Part shown: positions 6,359-14,470 of the stretch, piece by piece | How positions within the stretch are numbered: position 1 is the stretch's first letter | Layout: each line of letters begins with the position of its first letter | Assembly: GCA_031288815.1 (NCBI GenBank) | Contig: JAITQR010000102.1 | Span: 1 to 26,283 of the forward strand | DNA length: 26,283 nt | Direction: 5' to 3' | From: Treponema sp. | GTDB lineage: Bacteria > Spirochaetota > Spirochaetia > Treponematales > Breznakiellaceae | Position numbers and translations under genes: made by a program | The notes under the pieces: model-generated | Database searches by the model: none | What the model was told of the DNA's origin: nothing | Seen by the model: only the letters and a program-made list of their open reading frames with translations

Positions 6359-7753
6359 ATGAAAAACGACGAAATTGAACAACCCGGCACGGCGGCCCCC
6401 GGGGACCCTACCGACCGGATCGGGACAGCGCGGATAAGCAAACTCCTTTTTGATTTTTCTATCCCCGCCATTGTGGGAATGCTGGTGAACGCGATCTACA
6501 ACATTGTGGACCGGATCTACGTTGGCCAGGGGGTAGATCCGCTGGGAATCGCGGGGATCACTGTGGCCATGCCTCTGATGATGTTTATCATGGCCTCCAG
6601 CATGCTCATCGGCATAGGCGCCAACTCACTTTTCGCCATACGGCTGGGGGAGGGCCGCCGGCACGAGGTGGAGAAGATCATGGGGCACGCCTTCGCCCTG
6701 CTTTTCCTTGTCCCCCTGGCCGCCATCGTAAGCCTCTTTCTCTTTATGGACACGATTCTTACCGAATTTTTGGGCGTCAGCGAGGCGGTCTTCCCCTACG
6801 CGAAAACGTACCTCCGGATCATCCTTTACGGCGGGGTGTTCAGCGCCATGGGGCCGGGGATAAACCACTTTATCCGTTCCGACGGGCATCCCCGGACTTC
6901 GATGTTTACCCAGATCCTGGGGGCGGTGATCAACATCATCCTGGATCCTATCTTTATCTTCGGTTTCGGCTGGGGTATCGCCGGGGCGGCCTGGGCGACC
7001 ATCATCTCCCAGTTCATCTCCTTTTGCTGGGTGATGTACTATTTCAACTCCCCCATGACCAAACTGCGTTTCCGTCTGCGGGATATGCGGTTGGAAGCGG
7101 GACTCTGTTGCCGGATTATGGCCATCGGTTTTGCCCCTTTCGCCATGCAGCTTGCCATCGGGCTGGTAAATATCTTCCTTAACCGGTCCCTCTTTACCTA
7201 CGGCGGCGATATTGCCGTTTCCGCCATGGGGATCGTGTACAGTATCCTGGTGATTATCTTTATGCCCCTCCAGGGCCTCAATCAGGGGGCCCAGCCCATC
7301 ATCGGTTACAACTATGGGGCGAAAAAATACGACCGGGTACGGCAGACGTATAAACTGGCGGTACTGGCGGGAACCGTTTTTGTGGCGGCGGGTTTTATCC
7401 TGCTCCAGCTTTTCCCCGGCGTCTTTATCCGTATTTTCCGGAACGAGGAGGGGGAACTTATGGAAATGGGGAGAAGGGCCCTGCGGATCTGCACGATCTT
7501 TCTTCCGGCCCTGGCTTTCCAGATTATCACGTCAAACTTTTTCCAGTCTATCGGAAAACCGGTCCAGGGAACCCTGCTCTCCCTTTCCCGGCAGATCCTC
7601 TTCTACATTCCCTTACTGTTGCTGCTGCCCCGTTTCTTCGGCATCATGGGGGTCTACGCCGCCATGCCCTCGGCGGACGTGTGTTCAATAATACTATCGG
7701 CCCTGGTGATGAAGCGGGAGCTGAAGCGCCTTGACGAAAAGCGGATGGCATAG
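6359..7753 (+). CDS. MATE family efflux transporter
   Basis: This multidrug and toxin extrusion-type inner-membrane antiporter has 464 residues, the usual length, with about 12 transmembrane helices in two related halves. Typical MATE features are visible: SKLLFDFSIPAIVGMLVNAIYNIVDRIYVG at the N-terminus (here IDRIYVGQGVDPLGIAGITVAMP-like), MFTQILGAVINIILDPIFIFGFGWGIAGAAWATIISQ before the middle, and MPLQGLNQGAQPIIGYNYGAKKYDRVRQTYK in the second half. These families export cationic drugs or metabolites against Na+ or H+; the substrate here is unknown. The ATG has no ribosome site but a promoter-like pair immediately upstream. A second, partial MATE gene lies at the right end of the window. 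Confidence 0.94.
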   Translation: MKNDEIEQPGTAAPGDPTDRIGTARISKLLFDFSIPAIVGMLVNAIYNIVDRIYVGQGVDPLGIAGITVAMPLMMFIMASSMLIGIGANSLFAIRLGEGRRHEVEKIMGHAFALLFLVPLAAIVSLFLFMDTILTEFLGVSEAVFPYAKTYLRIILYGGVFSAMGPGINHFIRSDGHPRTSMFTQILGAVINIILDPIFIFGFGWGIAGAAWATIISQFISFCWVMYYFNSPMTKLRFRLRDMRLEAGLCCRIMAIGFAPFAMQLAIGLVNIFLNRSLFTYGGDIAVSAMGIVYSILVIIFMPLQGLNQGAQPIIGYNYGAKKYDRVRQTYKLAVLAGTVFVAAGFILLQLFPGVFIRIFRNEEGELMEMGRRALRICTIFLPALAFQIITSNFFQSIGKPVQGTLLSLSRQILFYIPLLLLLPRFFGIMGVYAAMPSADVCSIILSALVMKRELKRLDEKRMA

Positions 7754-8103
7754 GGTGAAGCGGCATGCACGGTCCGGGGCCGCCAGGTCCGGGCCGATAC
7801 ATCCGTTAAAACAGCTTAAACCCTGTAAAGGATTGTTTTTTCTTCTAAATTTAAAAGTATTTTCTGAAAAAAATAAGTTTCAGGAAAGCATCGGCCAATA
7901 TAAATACAAATCGTTGATTATAATTAACTTGAGTGGTTTCAAAATCCTGGGTTTTCAAATCGTCTTATGTGAATAATTTAGGGATCACGAAAACCTCTTC
8001 CGGCTTCTTTCCGGGCGGGGACGATCTCTTAAACAAGCGCCGCCGTGGTTCACCCGCTACGGGCTATGAACCTATCGGGGCGGGGTAAAGGAAAAAGGGG
8101 GCA
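7754..8103 (+). other. 350-nt intergenic leader with AT-rich island before the MCP gene
   Basis: The first 50 nt hold a near-repeat of GGTCCGGG-GCCG. From about 7825 to 7980 the DNA is markedly AT-rich compared with the rest of the window. A consensus TATAAT lies at 7919-7924 without a good -35 at 17 nt. The last 70 nt are GC-rich again and hold a strong hairpin. I see no convincing small gene; the short open frame at 7731-7976 overlaps the MATE gene and has no start signal. Confidence 0.5.
8047..8072 (+). promoter_or_regulatory. Hairpin in the 5' leader of the MCP gene
   Basis: GGTTCA-CCCG (8047-8056) pairs with CGGG (8060-8063) and TGAACC (8067-8072), with a CTA loop and a CTA bulge. This 10-bp interrupted stem ends 31 nt before the ATG. 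It has no T-tract and so is not an obvious terminator. A role in mRNA stability or translation control is inference. Confidence 0.5.
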
Positions 8104-10203
8104 ATGATGACTATTGCTAAGCGTATTGTTATTCTTATCAGCCTTGTGGTGTTGACGGTTTCTCTCAGCCTGGGGATCCTCGCCATAACCATCGCCACCG
8201 CCGTGGTAAAACGGGACGCGGAAGCGTCAATGCTCAGTCAGGCGGAAATCGCGGCGGCCCTGGTGTCGAAAACCATCCAGTCCCAGCTGGACGCCCTCCA
8301 GGAGCTGGCAAACCAGCGGGACGTGCGTTCCATGGACTTTGAAACCCAAAAAACGGCGCTGATTGACGAAATCGGCCAGGTCGGCGCGGATGACTTCGCC
8401 ATCGTCTATCCGGACGGAAACGCCCCCCACCTGAAGGGCGGACAGGTTCCCAATCTTTCCGCCAGGGAATACGTGCGAAAGGGGCTTCGGGGTGAGCAGT
8501 CGGTTTCGGACATCATCGTCGGCGGCGCCGGCGCCGTCACCACCCCCTATCCCATCATCAACTATGTGGTTCCCATTACGGTAGACGGAGCGGTGGCGGG
8601 CGGGCTTCTTGCCCGGAATAACGCCACCCATTTCAGCGACATTGTAAAGGATATAGGAAGGCGGAACGGCGGCTTAGCGTACTTGATCAACAGCGCCGGA
8701 GTTATCATCGCCCACCGGGATACGGACCTGGTGATGCGGACCTTTTCCGCCATCGAGGCGGCAAAAACCGATCCCCGCTACGCCGCCACGGCGGAAGCGA
8801 TACAGATCGTTCTCGAGGAAAAACAGGGTTCCCTGCGGCACGACATAGAAGGCCTGAATATGGTTATCGGTTTTTCGCCGGTGCCGGGCTATGACATGAC
8901 CCTGGTCGCCATGGTGGAAGAACGGATAATTCTCCGCGAGCTTGACACCATGCGCAACCTGATGCTCGTCTTTGTCGGGGTCTTTATGGTTTTTGGGATC
9001 ATCGCGGCGCTGTTTATCTCCCGTTCCATTGTCAAGCCCATTCTTGACGTATCCCGTACCCTCGAAGACATCTCCAAAGGGGAGGGGGATTTAACCAAAA
9101 TAATTGTTGTCAACTCCAAAGATGAAATAGGCAACATGGCCCATTATTTTAACCTGACCCTGGAAAAAATCAGAAATATGGTGATAACGATCAAGGGCCA
9201 GGCCGCGAGCCTTTTTGATATTGGCGGCGAGCTGGCCGCCAATATGACCGAAACCGCCACGGCGATTAACGAGATTGCCGCCACTATCCGGAATATCAAG
9301 AGCCGGGTGATCAACCAGAACAACAGTGTCGCCGAGACCAACGCCACCATGGAACAGATCACCATGAGTATCGACAAACTCAACAGCTATGTGGCAAACC
9401 AGACCACCGATGTATCCCAGTCCTCCAGCGCCATTGAACAGATGCTGGGCAACATCCGGTCCGTTACCCAAACCCTCGTTAAGAACGCAGGCAATGTTGC
9501 CCAACTGATGGAAGCTTCCGAGGTGGGCCGCGGGGGTCTGCAGGATGTGGCCGCGGACATTCAGGAAATCGCCAAGGAATCCGAGGGCCTCATGGAGATC
9601 AACGCGGTGATGGAAAATATCGCCAGCCAGACGAATCTTTTGTCGATGAACGCGGCAATCGAGGCGGCCCACGCCGGAGAGTCGGGCAAGGGCTTTGCCG
9701 TGGTAGCCGATGAAATTCGCAAACTCGCCGAAAACTCAGGCGAACAGTCAAAAACCATCGGCACGGTACTCAAGAAGATAAAGAGCTCCATCGACAAGAT
9801 TACCGTTTCTACCAACAACGTGCTTGACAAATTCGAGGCCATCGACAGCGGAGTTAAAACCGTTTCGGAAGAGGAGACAAATATCCGCAGCGCCATGGAG
9901 GAACAGGGATCCGGCAGCAAACAGATTCTTGACGCCATCAGCCGGCTTAACGATATTACCCGGAAGGTCAAGGGCGAATCGGATGAAATGCTGCAAGAAA
10001 GCAGGGGAGTTATCCAGGGGAGCACAAATCTGGAACTGGTAACCCAGGAAATCACCAACGGCATGAACGAAATGGCGACCGGCGCGGAGCAGATCAATCT
10101 CGCGGTAAACCAGGTAAATGAATTAAGCGGCCGGAACCGGAACAATATTGACGTTCTGGTTCAGGAGGTTTCCCGCTTTAAAACCGGGGAGACCAACCGG
10201 TAA
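8104..10203 (+). CDS. Methyl-accepting chemotaxis protein with periplasmic Cache-type sensor
   Basis: This transmembrane receptor feeds signals to CheA/CheW. Order of parts in 699 residues: a first membrane helix (about 8-31), a periplasmic sensor of about 250 residues with a double-Cache look ([36 protein letters not shown]), a second helix (about 286-309), a HAMP domain (about 306-360), and a long coiled-coil signalling domain. The conserved tip is near residues 500-552 ([38 protein letters not shown]). No C-terminal CheR-docking pentapeptide is obvious. The start is ATG ATG after AAAGGAAAAAGGGGG; the second ATG (8107) has the better spacing. The ligand is unknown. It converges on the hemerythrin gene with a 33-nt gap. 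Confidence 0.95.
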   Translation: MMTIAKRIVILISLVVLTVSLSLGILAITIATAVVKRDAEASMLSQAEIAAALVSKTIQSQLDALQELANQRDVRSMDFETQKTALIDEIGQVGADDFAIVYPDGNAPHLKGGQVPNLSAREYVRKGLRGEQSVSDIIVGGAGAVTTPYPIINYVVPITVDGAVAGGLLARNNATHFSDIVKDIGRRNGGLAYLINSAGVIIAHRDTDLVMRTFSAIEAAKTDPRYAATAEAIQIVLEEKQGSLRHDIEGLNMVIGFSPVPGYDMTLVAMVEERIILRELDTMRNLMLVFVGVFMVFGIIAALFISRSIVKPILDVSRTLEDISKGEGDLTKIIVVNSKDEIGNMAHYFNLTLEKIRNMVITIKGQAASLFDIGGELAANMTETATAINEIAATIRNIKSRVINQNNSVAETNATMEQITMSIDKLNSYVANQTTDVSQSSSAIEQMLGNIRSVTQTLVKNAGNVAQLMEASEVGRGGLQDVAADIQEIAKESEGLMEINAVMENIASQTNLLSMNAAIEAAHAGESGKGFAVVADEIRKLAENSGEQSKTIGTVLKKIKSSIDKITVSTNNVLDKFEAIDSGVKTVSEEETNIRSAMEEQGSGSKQILDAISRLNDITRKVKGESDEMLQESRGVIQGSTNLELVTQEITNGMNEMATGAEQINLAVNQVNELSGRNRNNIDVLVQEVSRFKTGETNR

Positions 10204-10236
10204 GGAGGCGCGGGAAGGGCAGGATCCCAATTTATC

Positions 10237-10692
10237 TTACACTTTTTTTAAAGTAGCCTTAAGGAGTCCCTTTTTTTTCAGGTTGAAGATATAGTCGGCG
10301 TAAAGTTTGTCTTCCACGGCGATATGGGAGAGAATCCAATCCCTAAGGTAGCGGACAAACTCGTTGGGCACGAATTTTTTGCCATCCTGGAAACTTTTTA
10401 CGTCTTCCAGGATTTTTTTTACGAATTCTTCATGCTGCTTTTTGTGCGCCCCTAATCCGGGGTAATTGATGTTTTCCAGCATTTTTTCCTCCGCGGAAAA
10501 GTGTTTCCCCACATAATCCACGACGCCCTTTACGGTCTTCATGAAGTAGTCCCGGGCAACATCGTCCCCCATAAGGCAACCCTGATAGAGTTCGTTGGTC
10601 AGGCGGACAAGCTCTTTGTGCTGGTCGTCAATAAAGGGAATATTCATCGAATACCGTTCTTCCCACTTAATAAATTCGGTTGAATCTGACAT
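10237..10692 (-). CDS. Bacteriohemerythrin
   Basis: This 151-residue di-iron O2-binding four-helix protein is cytoplasmic. All seven expected iron ligands are in place: His25 (DDQHKEL), His64 and Glu68 (HFSAEEKMLE), His83 and His87 (HKKQHEEF), His123 and Asp128 (HIAVED). The frame extends 42 codons further upstream, but the ATG at 10692 follows TAAGGAG at good spacing and gives the normal family length. It ends 33 nt from the end of the MCP gene on the other strand. Likely roles are oxygen sensing, storage or detoxification, plausible for an anaerobe or microaerophile. The link to chemotaxis is suggested only by position. Confidence 0.95.
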   Translation of the reverse strand: MSDSTEFIKWEERYSMNIPFIDDQHKELVRLTNELYQGCLMGDDVARDYFMKTVKGVVDYVGKHFSAEEKMLENINYPGLGAHKKQHEEFVKKILEDVKSFQDGKKFVPNEFVRYLRDWILSHIAVEDKLYADYIFNLKKKGLLKATLKKV

Positions 10693-11072
10693 GGATAACT
10701 CCTTATAGGACTCTAATATACCATATCCTTTCCCGATGTAATACATTGGCAGCAAAAACCGTCCGGCAGGCTGCCGGGCGAAGCTGTTTTGCTTCTTTGA
10801 TAAATGGTGTCTGCCCACAAAACCGGTTACTTTGTGGACAAAATGCGGTTTTCAAGGAAGTCGCGGACCTATGGTCCGGGTCCATAATGTGTCTACATTA
10901 GGACAGACACTAAATATAAAAAAACGGAAAATTCTCTTAAAAATCGCAAAAATAACCAAAATACAAGCCAAGAAACTGTTTAAACTTGGAGAAACAGCCG
11001 AAATATAGGGTATATTGTCTCAAGGCCCGGTTGGTTTCGGGCCAGTTTGTTGATTCAAAGGAGCAGGCCCCA
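10693..11072. other. 380-nt divergent intergenic region, hemerythrin / LysM gene
   Basis: It contains the hemerythrin promoter candidate (minus-strand TATATT at 10720 to 10715, with a weak TATTAC 17 nt upstream), a 104-bp element with terminal inverted repeats (10807-10910), an AT-rich tract (10911-10985), and the leader of the LysM gene. That leader has TTAAAC (10980-10985) and TATAGGGTATATT (11004-11016), a possible promoter. No further gene is seen. Confidence 0.5.
10807..10910 (+). repeat. MITE-like element with terminal inverted repeats, copy 1
   Basis: It begins with GTGTCTG (10807-10813) and ends with CAGACAC (10904-10910), perfect 7-bp inverted ends. Internally CCACAAA pairs with TTTGTGG. 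The left 36 bp and the right GTCCATAATGTGTC block recur at 17164-17303. It contains no open frame of note. It could be a non-autonomous transposon relic or a bidirectional RNA-hairpin element. Confidence 0.6.
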
Positions 11073-12059
11073 ATGGCGGAAACTATTGGCATTAAAATAG
11101 CCAACGGCGAATTTTATCCCATCATTGACGGAAACGTTAAATCCAAAAAACGGCTGGTACTTACCACGGTACACAACAAGCAGCGGAGCGTTCAAATTGA
11201 TCTCTACAAAAGCGTCGCCAAGACCATGGCCGACGCGTTTTATATCGGCAGCCTGGTCATAGAAAACATAAAACCGAAACCCAAGGGGGAGCCCTCCATC
11301 GAGATGGTCGTTTCCTCCACCGATAACGGGGAGATCACCGCGGAGGCTATCGATCTTGATACCAGCGCCGGCGGGCAGCACCAGTACCTGAATGTTTCCC
11401 TGAAATCCCTTGAAGAGGATACCCGGGATGACGAACTCCCCGATTTCGAGCTGGAGCAGAACGACGAACCCCCCACCGGCCTCTATGAACGGGCCGAGAC
11501 GATAAAACAGAAAGAGGAAAAAAAATTCCCCTGGATTGTGGTTATTATTGCCGGCGTGTTGATCATCGGCCTGTGTCTTGCCCTGTGGTTCTTCTTTATC
11601 TGGAGTAAGGGCGGTTCCGCCGGTTCTTCGGATGAGGGGCCTCCGGCCGTTTCCCAGTCCGCGCCCCCGCCGGCTCCGGCCCCCGCGCGGTCCCCGGCTC
11701 CCCCGCCCGCCCCCGGACCGCCTCCGGCCCCGGCGCGGACCCCCGCTCCGGCACCGCCCGCGGCCCGGCAAGCCCCGGCCCAAACGCCGCCGGTCATTGC
11801 CGCCCCGGCCCAGCCCAAGCCCCCGGTTACCGTTAATAGAACCCGGCCGCCCGCGCCGGTATCTTCCTACAAGGTTCCCGCTACCATTCCCCGGGACGGC
11901 GTAGCCTACAGGATCCGCTGGGGAGATACCCTTTGGGATATCGCCGCAGCCTTCTACCGTAACCCCTGGTTGTACCCCCGGATCGCCCGGTACAACGGTA
12001 TAAGGAACCCGGATCTGATCATTTCCGGCAGGACTATCCGTATTCCGCCGAAAAATTAG
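11073..12059 (+). CDS. Membrane protein: Hsp70 substrate-binding-like domain, TM helix, LysM
   Basis: The protein has 328 residues. Residues about 5-112 align by eye along most of the DnaK peptide-binding beta-sandwich: KKRLVLTTVHNKQRSVQIDLY, then MADAFYIGSLVIENIKPKPKG, then EPSIEMVVSSTDNGEITAEA correspond to the DnaK stretches around [37 protein letters not shown] and PQIEVTFDIDADGILHVSA. No ATPase domain is present. A Lys-rich segment (145-151) and one helix (153-177) follow, then a Pro/Ala linker and a C-terminal LysM domain (277-328, YRIRWGDTLWDIAAAFY). Basic residues before the helix place the N-terminus in the cytoplasm and LysM in the periplasm. The ATG follows AAAGGAG with 9-nt spacing; the earlier TTG at 10986 lies in the promoter. 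The stop overlaps the next start. Confidence 0.85.
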   Translation: MAETIGIKIANGEFYPIIDGNVKSKKRLVLTTVHNKQRSVQIDLYKSVAKTMADAFYIGSLVIENIKPKPKGEPSIEMVVSSTDNGEITAEAIDLDTSAGGQHQYLNVSLKSLEEDTRDDELPDFELEQNDEPPTGLYERAETIKQKEEKKFPWIVVIIAGVLIIGLCLALWFFFIWSKGGSAGSSDEGPPAVSQSAPPPAPAPARSPAPPPAPGPPPAPARTPAPAPPAARQAPAQTPPVIAAPAQPKPPVTVNRTRPPAPVSSYKVPATIPRDGVAYRIRWGDTLWDIAAAFYRNPWLYPRIARYNGIRNPDLIISGRTIRIPPKN

Positions 12060-14275
12060 TGGGAAATTTAAAAACATCCCTTTCCCTTATCCTGGCCTGT
12101 TTTACCGTCTGTTCCTGCGGCGGCCAGAATCGGGATCCCGCCTCTCTTGCCTTTTATGAAGCCCTGAAAAGTTCCGATTCCCCCGATGCCGGGATCGACC
12201 CGGACAAGGCCCGGGCCAAGACCCTGGATCTCTTTGAAACCGCCCTGGGAAGCCCGGAAGCGCTTGTCCGGAACGCCGCGGCGGAACGGCTTATTCCGCC
12301 CCTCCTGGAGGGGATTGTAGATCCGGAACCGGTACTGAAAAAACTGTCCGATCCAAACCCCAAGGCGGGAGCTGCCGGCGGGACGATAGGCAGGGGGTTT
12401 CTTGACGGGGAGCGGAGCCTCTGGGCCGCCTCGTATTATACCCTGGGCCGTTACGGGGAGGCCCTCCGGGACATCCATGGGGTTCCCGAAGCCGGCCGGA
12501 CTCTCTGGGAAAAGGCCCTCTTCTTTCTGGCCGAGCTGGAACCGCGAAAAAAGGACGGCCAACCGGGCCCAGCCGAAGAGGAGGCGGAGGGGGAATATCC
12601 TTTTACCGGAGATCCTGCGAAAGACAAGGCCCTGGTTTTCTTCTTCGGCCAGGTTCCCGGGGAGGAGGCGGCCTGGGCCCTGGGGGAGATCCGCCGCGGA
12701 AGCCCCGGTTTTTTTACCCGGCGGGAAGACACGATCCTGGAAGCCCGGCTCGCCACGGCCCGGGGAGCTTTCGGGGAAGGGCTCGGCCATTTCCGGACCG
12801 TCCTGCGGGAAGGGCCGGATATTTTTTTATGGTATCCGGGGCTGATAAACGATCTGGGGCGCTGCTTCCAGTTTACCCAGTCCGGCGGCGAAGGGATCGA
12901 TCTCTTTCTGAAGTGGGAAAACGCGCTGCGAACCGATACCGGGGCGGTTTCTCCGGTAAAGTTCCTGGATGAGGATATCCCGTCCCTGCGCTACCGGCTC
13001 CTCTACTTCGCCGGCCGGATTGCCCGGGAGCGGCGGCAGTACGGCCGGAGCCGGGAGATCTTCTCCCAGGCCCTGGAATTCGCCCCGGATGCGGTCCAGA
13101 AAGACGCCTGTATCTGGTATATTCTCGATACCGGCCTTACCGAGGGGATACCCGATATTGTCCCTCTGGTCATGTCTTTCATTCCCCGCTGGAACAACGA
13201 CACCTATTTCAACGATATTCTGGATCGCCTGGCTTACCGCCTGGCATCGGGGAAACAGTGGGAAATCTTTCCCGAGATCCTGGCCCGGATAGAGGGGGGG
13301 AAGGATCGGGTTTCCACGGCAAAATACGCCTACATAACCGGAAGGAGCATCGCCCTGGGTTACGCCCCCCATGGGGGGAGAACGGAGGCGGATTTTTTCC
13401 GCCTGGCTTACCGGGCGGGAGGAGGGGCGCTGTACTACCGGGCCCTGGCCGCCTTCTTCCTGGGGGAACCCTTTCTCGATCTGCCCGGTTCCACCGGGAA
13501 CGCCGCGGTTTCCGCCGGAAAGACGGCTTTTCCCCATCCCCGGGAGATGGCCTTTCTCCTGGGTTTTTTCGATACCCGCGTCCCCCGGCAGGCGCTTCCC
13601 TATCTGGAAAAACTGCGGGATCGCCTTACCGTTTCCGAACTCCGCCGCATCGGGGAGGCCATGGAGGAAGCCGGTCTCTACGCGGATCTTATCCGCCACG
13701 TGGGGGCCTACATGAGCCGGGATACCTACGAACTTGAACGGCGGGATCTGGAGCTCTCCTATCCCCGGCCTTTCCGGGAACCGGTGGAGGAACGGAGCGA
13801 GGCCGCCGGATTCTCCCCGGAACTGCTCTGGGCCCTGGTCAGGACGGAGAGCGCCTTTCAGGCGGAAATCGTCTCCCGGGCCGGCGCGGTGGGCCTGACC
13901 CAACTGATGCCTTCTACCGCCCGGGAAATGGCGGATCGGATAAAACGGCGGGGCGGGCCCGACTATACCGGCGAGGGGGAGCCGAATCTCCGGAACCCGG
14001 AAACAAACCTGTACATCGGGGCTTTTTACCTGGATTACCTCCGGGGCCGGCTGGAACACCCCCTGCTGAGCGTTCTGGCTTACAACGGCGGAATGAACCG
14101 GGTACGGCGCTGGTATGAGGCTTCCGGTTCCCTGCCGGGGGATCTTTTCCTGGAGACCGTCGAATACCGGGAGACCAGGGAGTACGGCAGGAAACTTGTC
14201 GCCGCCGCCGCGGTGTACGGCTTTCTCTATTACCGGGTGAACCCCGAAGCTTTTATGGCCGATATATGTAAATAG
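12059..14275 (+). CDS. Lytic transglycosylase lipoprotein (Slt-type, GH23)
   Basis: This 738-residue enzyme cleaves the MurNAc-GlcNAc bond of peptidoglycan in the periplasm. The N-terminus is a lipoprotein signal with cysteines at 14, 18 and 20; lipidation is most likely at Cys20 in VCSCGG. A long helical, TPR-like region (about 30-570) resembles the Slt70 superhelix. The catalytic SLT domain follows: ALVRTESAF with Glu597 as the likely acid, GLTQLMPSTA, NLYIGAFYLDYL and AYNGG. The GTG start overlaps the TAG of the LysM gene by one base, which indicates translational coupling and a common operon. A wall-binding LysM partner encoded just upstream fits wall remodelling during growth or division. 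Confidence 0.92.
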   Translation: MGNLKTSLSLILACFTVCSCGGQNRDPASLAFYEALKSSDSPDAGIDPDKARAKTLDLFETALGSPEALVRNAAAERLIPPLLEGIVDPEPVLKKLSDPNPKAGAAGGTIGRGFLDGERSLWAASYYTLGRYGEALRDIHGVPEAGRTLWEKALFFLAELEPRKKDGQPGPAEEEAEGEYPFTGDPAKDKALVFFFGQVPGEEAAWALGEIRRGSPGFFTRREDTILEARLATARGAFGEGLGHFRTVLREGPDIFLWYPGLINDLGRCFQFTQSGGEGIDLFLKWENALRTDTGAVSPVKFLDEDIPSLRYRLLYFAGRIARERRQYGRSREIFSQALEFAPDAVQKDACIWYILDTGLTEGIPDIVPLVMSFIPRWNNDTYFNDILDRLAYRLASGKQWEIFPEILARIEGGKDRVSTAKYAYITGRSIALGYAPHGGRTEADFFRLAYRAGGGALYYRALAAFFLGEPFLDLPGSTGNAAVSAGKTAFPHPREMAFLLGFFDTRVPRQALPYLEKLRDRLTVSELRRIGEAMEEAGLYADLIRHVGAYMSRDTYELERRDLELSYPRPFREPVEERSEAAGFSPELLWALVRTESAFQAEIVSRAGAVGLTQLMPSTAREMADRIKRRGGPDYTGEGEPNLRNPETNLYIGAFYLDYLRGRLEHPLLSVLAYNGGMNRVRRWYEASGSLPGDLFLETVEYRETREYGRKLVAAAAVYGFLYYRVNPEAFMADICK

Positions 14276-14347
14276 GGAGTTCCAAAATTACGATTTCGGA
14301 ACTGTTTTTTATTTAGCAGTTTGTCGCGCTCCGCGCATAAAACCTCG

Positions 14348-14372
14348 AAAAATCGCCTCACAGGCGATTTTT
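14348..14372 (+). terminator. Rho-independent terminator between slt and ftsK
   Basis: AAAAATCGCC and GGCGATTTTT form a perfect 10-bp stem around TCACA, with the T-run included in the arm. It lies 73 nt after the transglycosylase stop and would end the LysM-Slt transcript. The symmetric A/T tracts would also work on the minus strand. Confidence 0.75.
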
Positions 14373-14391
14373 ACCCTGCAAACCGCATAAA

Positions 14392-14457
14392 GGAGCCTGT
14401 TTATCGTGGTTTTTGCGGCACAAAGTGGCGTAAAAACCTACAGGTGCGACAGGCTCC
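14392..14457. repeat. Large nested palindrome just upstream of ftsK
   Basis: Outer arms GGAGCCTGT (14392-14400) and ACAGGCTCC (14449-14457) enclose an inner stem, GGTTTTT (14408-14414) with AAAAACC (14432-14438), closed by CAC/GTG. It ends 13 nt before the ftsK GTG and abuts its ribosome site. It could fold in the ftsK leader RNA or extrude as a cruciform. Confidence 0.65.
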
Positions 14458-14470
14458 TAGGGAGCTGTCC

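Noticed and set aside
7731..7976. 81-codon plus-strand frame after the MATE gene
   Set aside because: It overlaps the end of the MATE gene, lacks a ribosome site and runs into the AT-rich island.
10693..10818. 42-codon N-terminal extension of the hemerythrin
   Set aside because: The ATG at 10692 has a strong TAAGGAG and gives the standard length. The extension crosses the promoter and the repeat element.
11055..12077. 340-codon minus-strand frame rich in Arg and Gly
   Set aside because: It is antisense to the Pro/Ala linker and LysM domain; the Arg/Gly content is the complement of Pro/Ala codons.
12827..14059. 410-codon minus-strand frame
   Set aside because: It is antisense to the transglycosylase, has no ribosome site and no recognisable motif.
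14321..14470. 50-codon extension of FtsK from TTG
   Set aside because: It passes through a terminator and a palindrome, while the GTG at 14471 has a fitting ribosome site.
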